From NCBI GenBank assembly GCA_031285845.1, contig JAITVK010000014.1, forward strand, positions 1-64,000: DNA of 64,000 bases. Reading direction: 5' to 3'. The notes below the pieces were generated by a model that saw nothing but the letters and a program-made list of their open reading frames with translations, was not told the origin of the DNA and ran no database searches. Every line of letters begins with the position of its first letter. The first letter of the stretch is position 1. Positions 63,871 to 64,000 of this stretch are shown here, piece by piece. The translations under genes and the position numbers were made by a program. Origin of the DNA: Propionibacteriaceae bacterium (GTDB taxonomy: Bacteria; Actinomycetota; Actinomycetes; Propionibacteriales; Propionibacteriaceae).

Positions 63871-64000
63871 TGAAGGCCTCCTCTGTCTCGTAGAACTCGG
63901 TCTCGCCCGTGAACAGGTTCTGCGTGATCCACCAGCGCCAAGGCCCAGGGGTGGGATTGGCGGCGGCCTGAAGCGCGTCGCGCCCAGGATTGGCGATCGG
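63806..64000 (-). CDS. mltG: MltG endolytic transglycosylase, C-terminal end
   Basis: The last 64 residues of a gene enter from the right edge (PIANPGRDALQAAANPTPG, then WITQNLFTGETEFYETEEAF). The PIANPGxxAL motif and the following ~45 residues match the end of MltG, the membrane enzyme that cuts nascent peptidoglycan. mltG-aroE-aroC order is common in actinobacteria. The stop TGA is at 63808-63806, inside aroE. Confidence 0.85.
   Translation of the reverse strand, partial: PIANPGRDALQAAANPTPGPWRWWITQNLFTGETEFYETEEAFNEGKLRFDQWCVDNGHPTGCS

Overview
The window looks like a chromosome segment from a high-GC actinobacterium of, or close to, the family Propionibacteriaceae. The methylmalonyl-CoA epimerase resembles the Propionibacterium freudenreichii enzyme as I recall it. 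It sits with a PduO-type cobalamin adenosyltransferase, the MtrA-MtrB-LpqB system, the actinobacterial mismatch nuclease NucS, GarA and FtsR-like regulators, and the GlgE maltosyltransferase. I see no rRNA, tRNA, CRISPR array, insertion sequence or prophage. No stretch longer than 300 bases lacks a gene.

Layout. 0-7 kb: Xaa-Pro aminopeptidase, a CitE-like lyase, a divergent MgtE-N/PRC-barrel protein, a DUF1003 membrane protein, the Mrp Fe-S carrier ATPase and a MATE exporter. 7-12.5 kb: NADP-type glutamate dehydrogenase with a strong terminator, a Tm-1-like/PEP-hydrolase-like two-gene unit and a MocR regulator. 12.5-25 kb: a small membrane protein, ligA, then the glycogen genes glgX-glgE-glgB, a LysE exporter, a YbbN-like protein and phosphoglucomutase. 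25-31 kb: a PH-domain pair, methylmalonyl-CoA epimerase, a Scy/FilP-like coiled-coil protein, nucS, a cyclophilin lipoprotein and a translationally coupled pduO operon. 31-36 kb (minus strand): thrS-HIT-pgsA, then garA-ftsR and a MerR gene. 36-45 kb (minus): mtrA-mtrB-lpqB-comF-hpf and gatC-gatA-gatB. 45-52 kb: an ACT-domain gene, an O-methyltransferase and a large Lhr helicase interrupted by an in-frame TAG codon. 52-64 kb (minus): mltG(end)-aroE-aroC-aroKB(fusion)-paiB, then efp-nusB-carA-carB-pyrD-pyrF.

How the parts connect. glgX, glgE, glgB and pgm serve glycogen and alpha-glucan metabolism. The epimerase and adenosyltransferase serve the B12-dependent methylmalonyl-CoA/propionate route. 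The aro and car/pyr runs make chorismate and UMP. MtrAB-LpqB, FtsR-like, MltG and the coiled-coil protein belong to cell envelope and growth control. GarA-type FHA proteins link kinase signalling to 2-oxoglutarate and glutamate metabolism, and gdhA is also in the window.

Two things stand out. First, the Lhr helicase reads continuously except for one in-frame TAG where a GAG would restore it. Second, many starts in the window have a TANNNT-like -10 box exactly six or seven bases before ATG or GTG. That pattern implies leaderless mRNAs, and I used it to choose several start codons.
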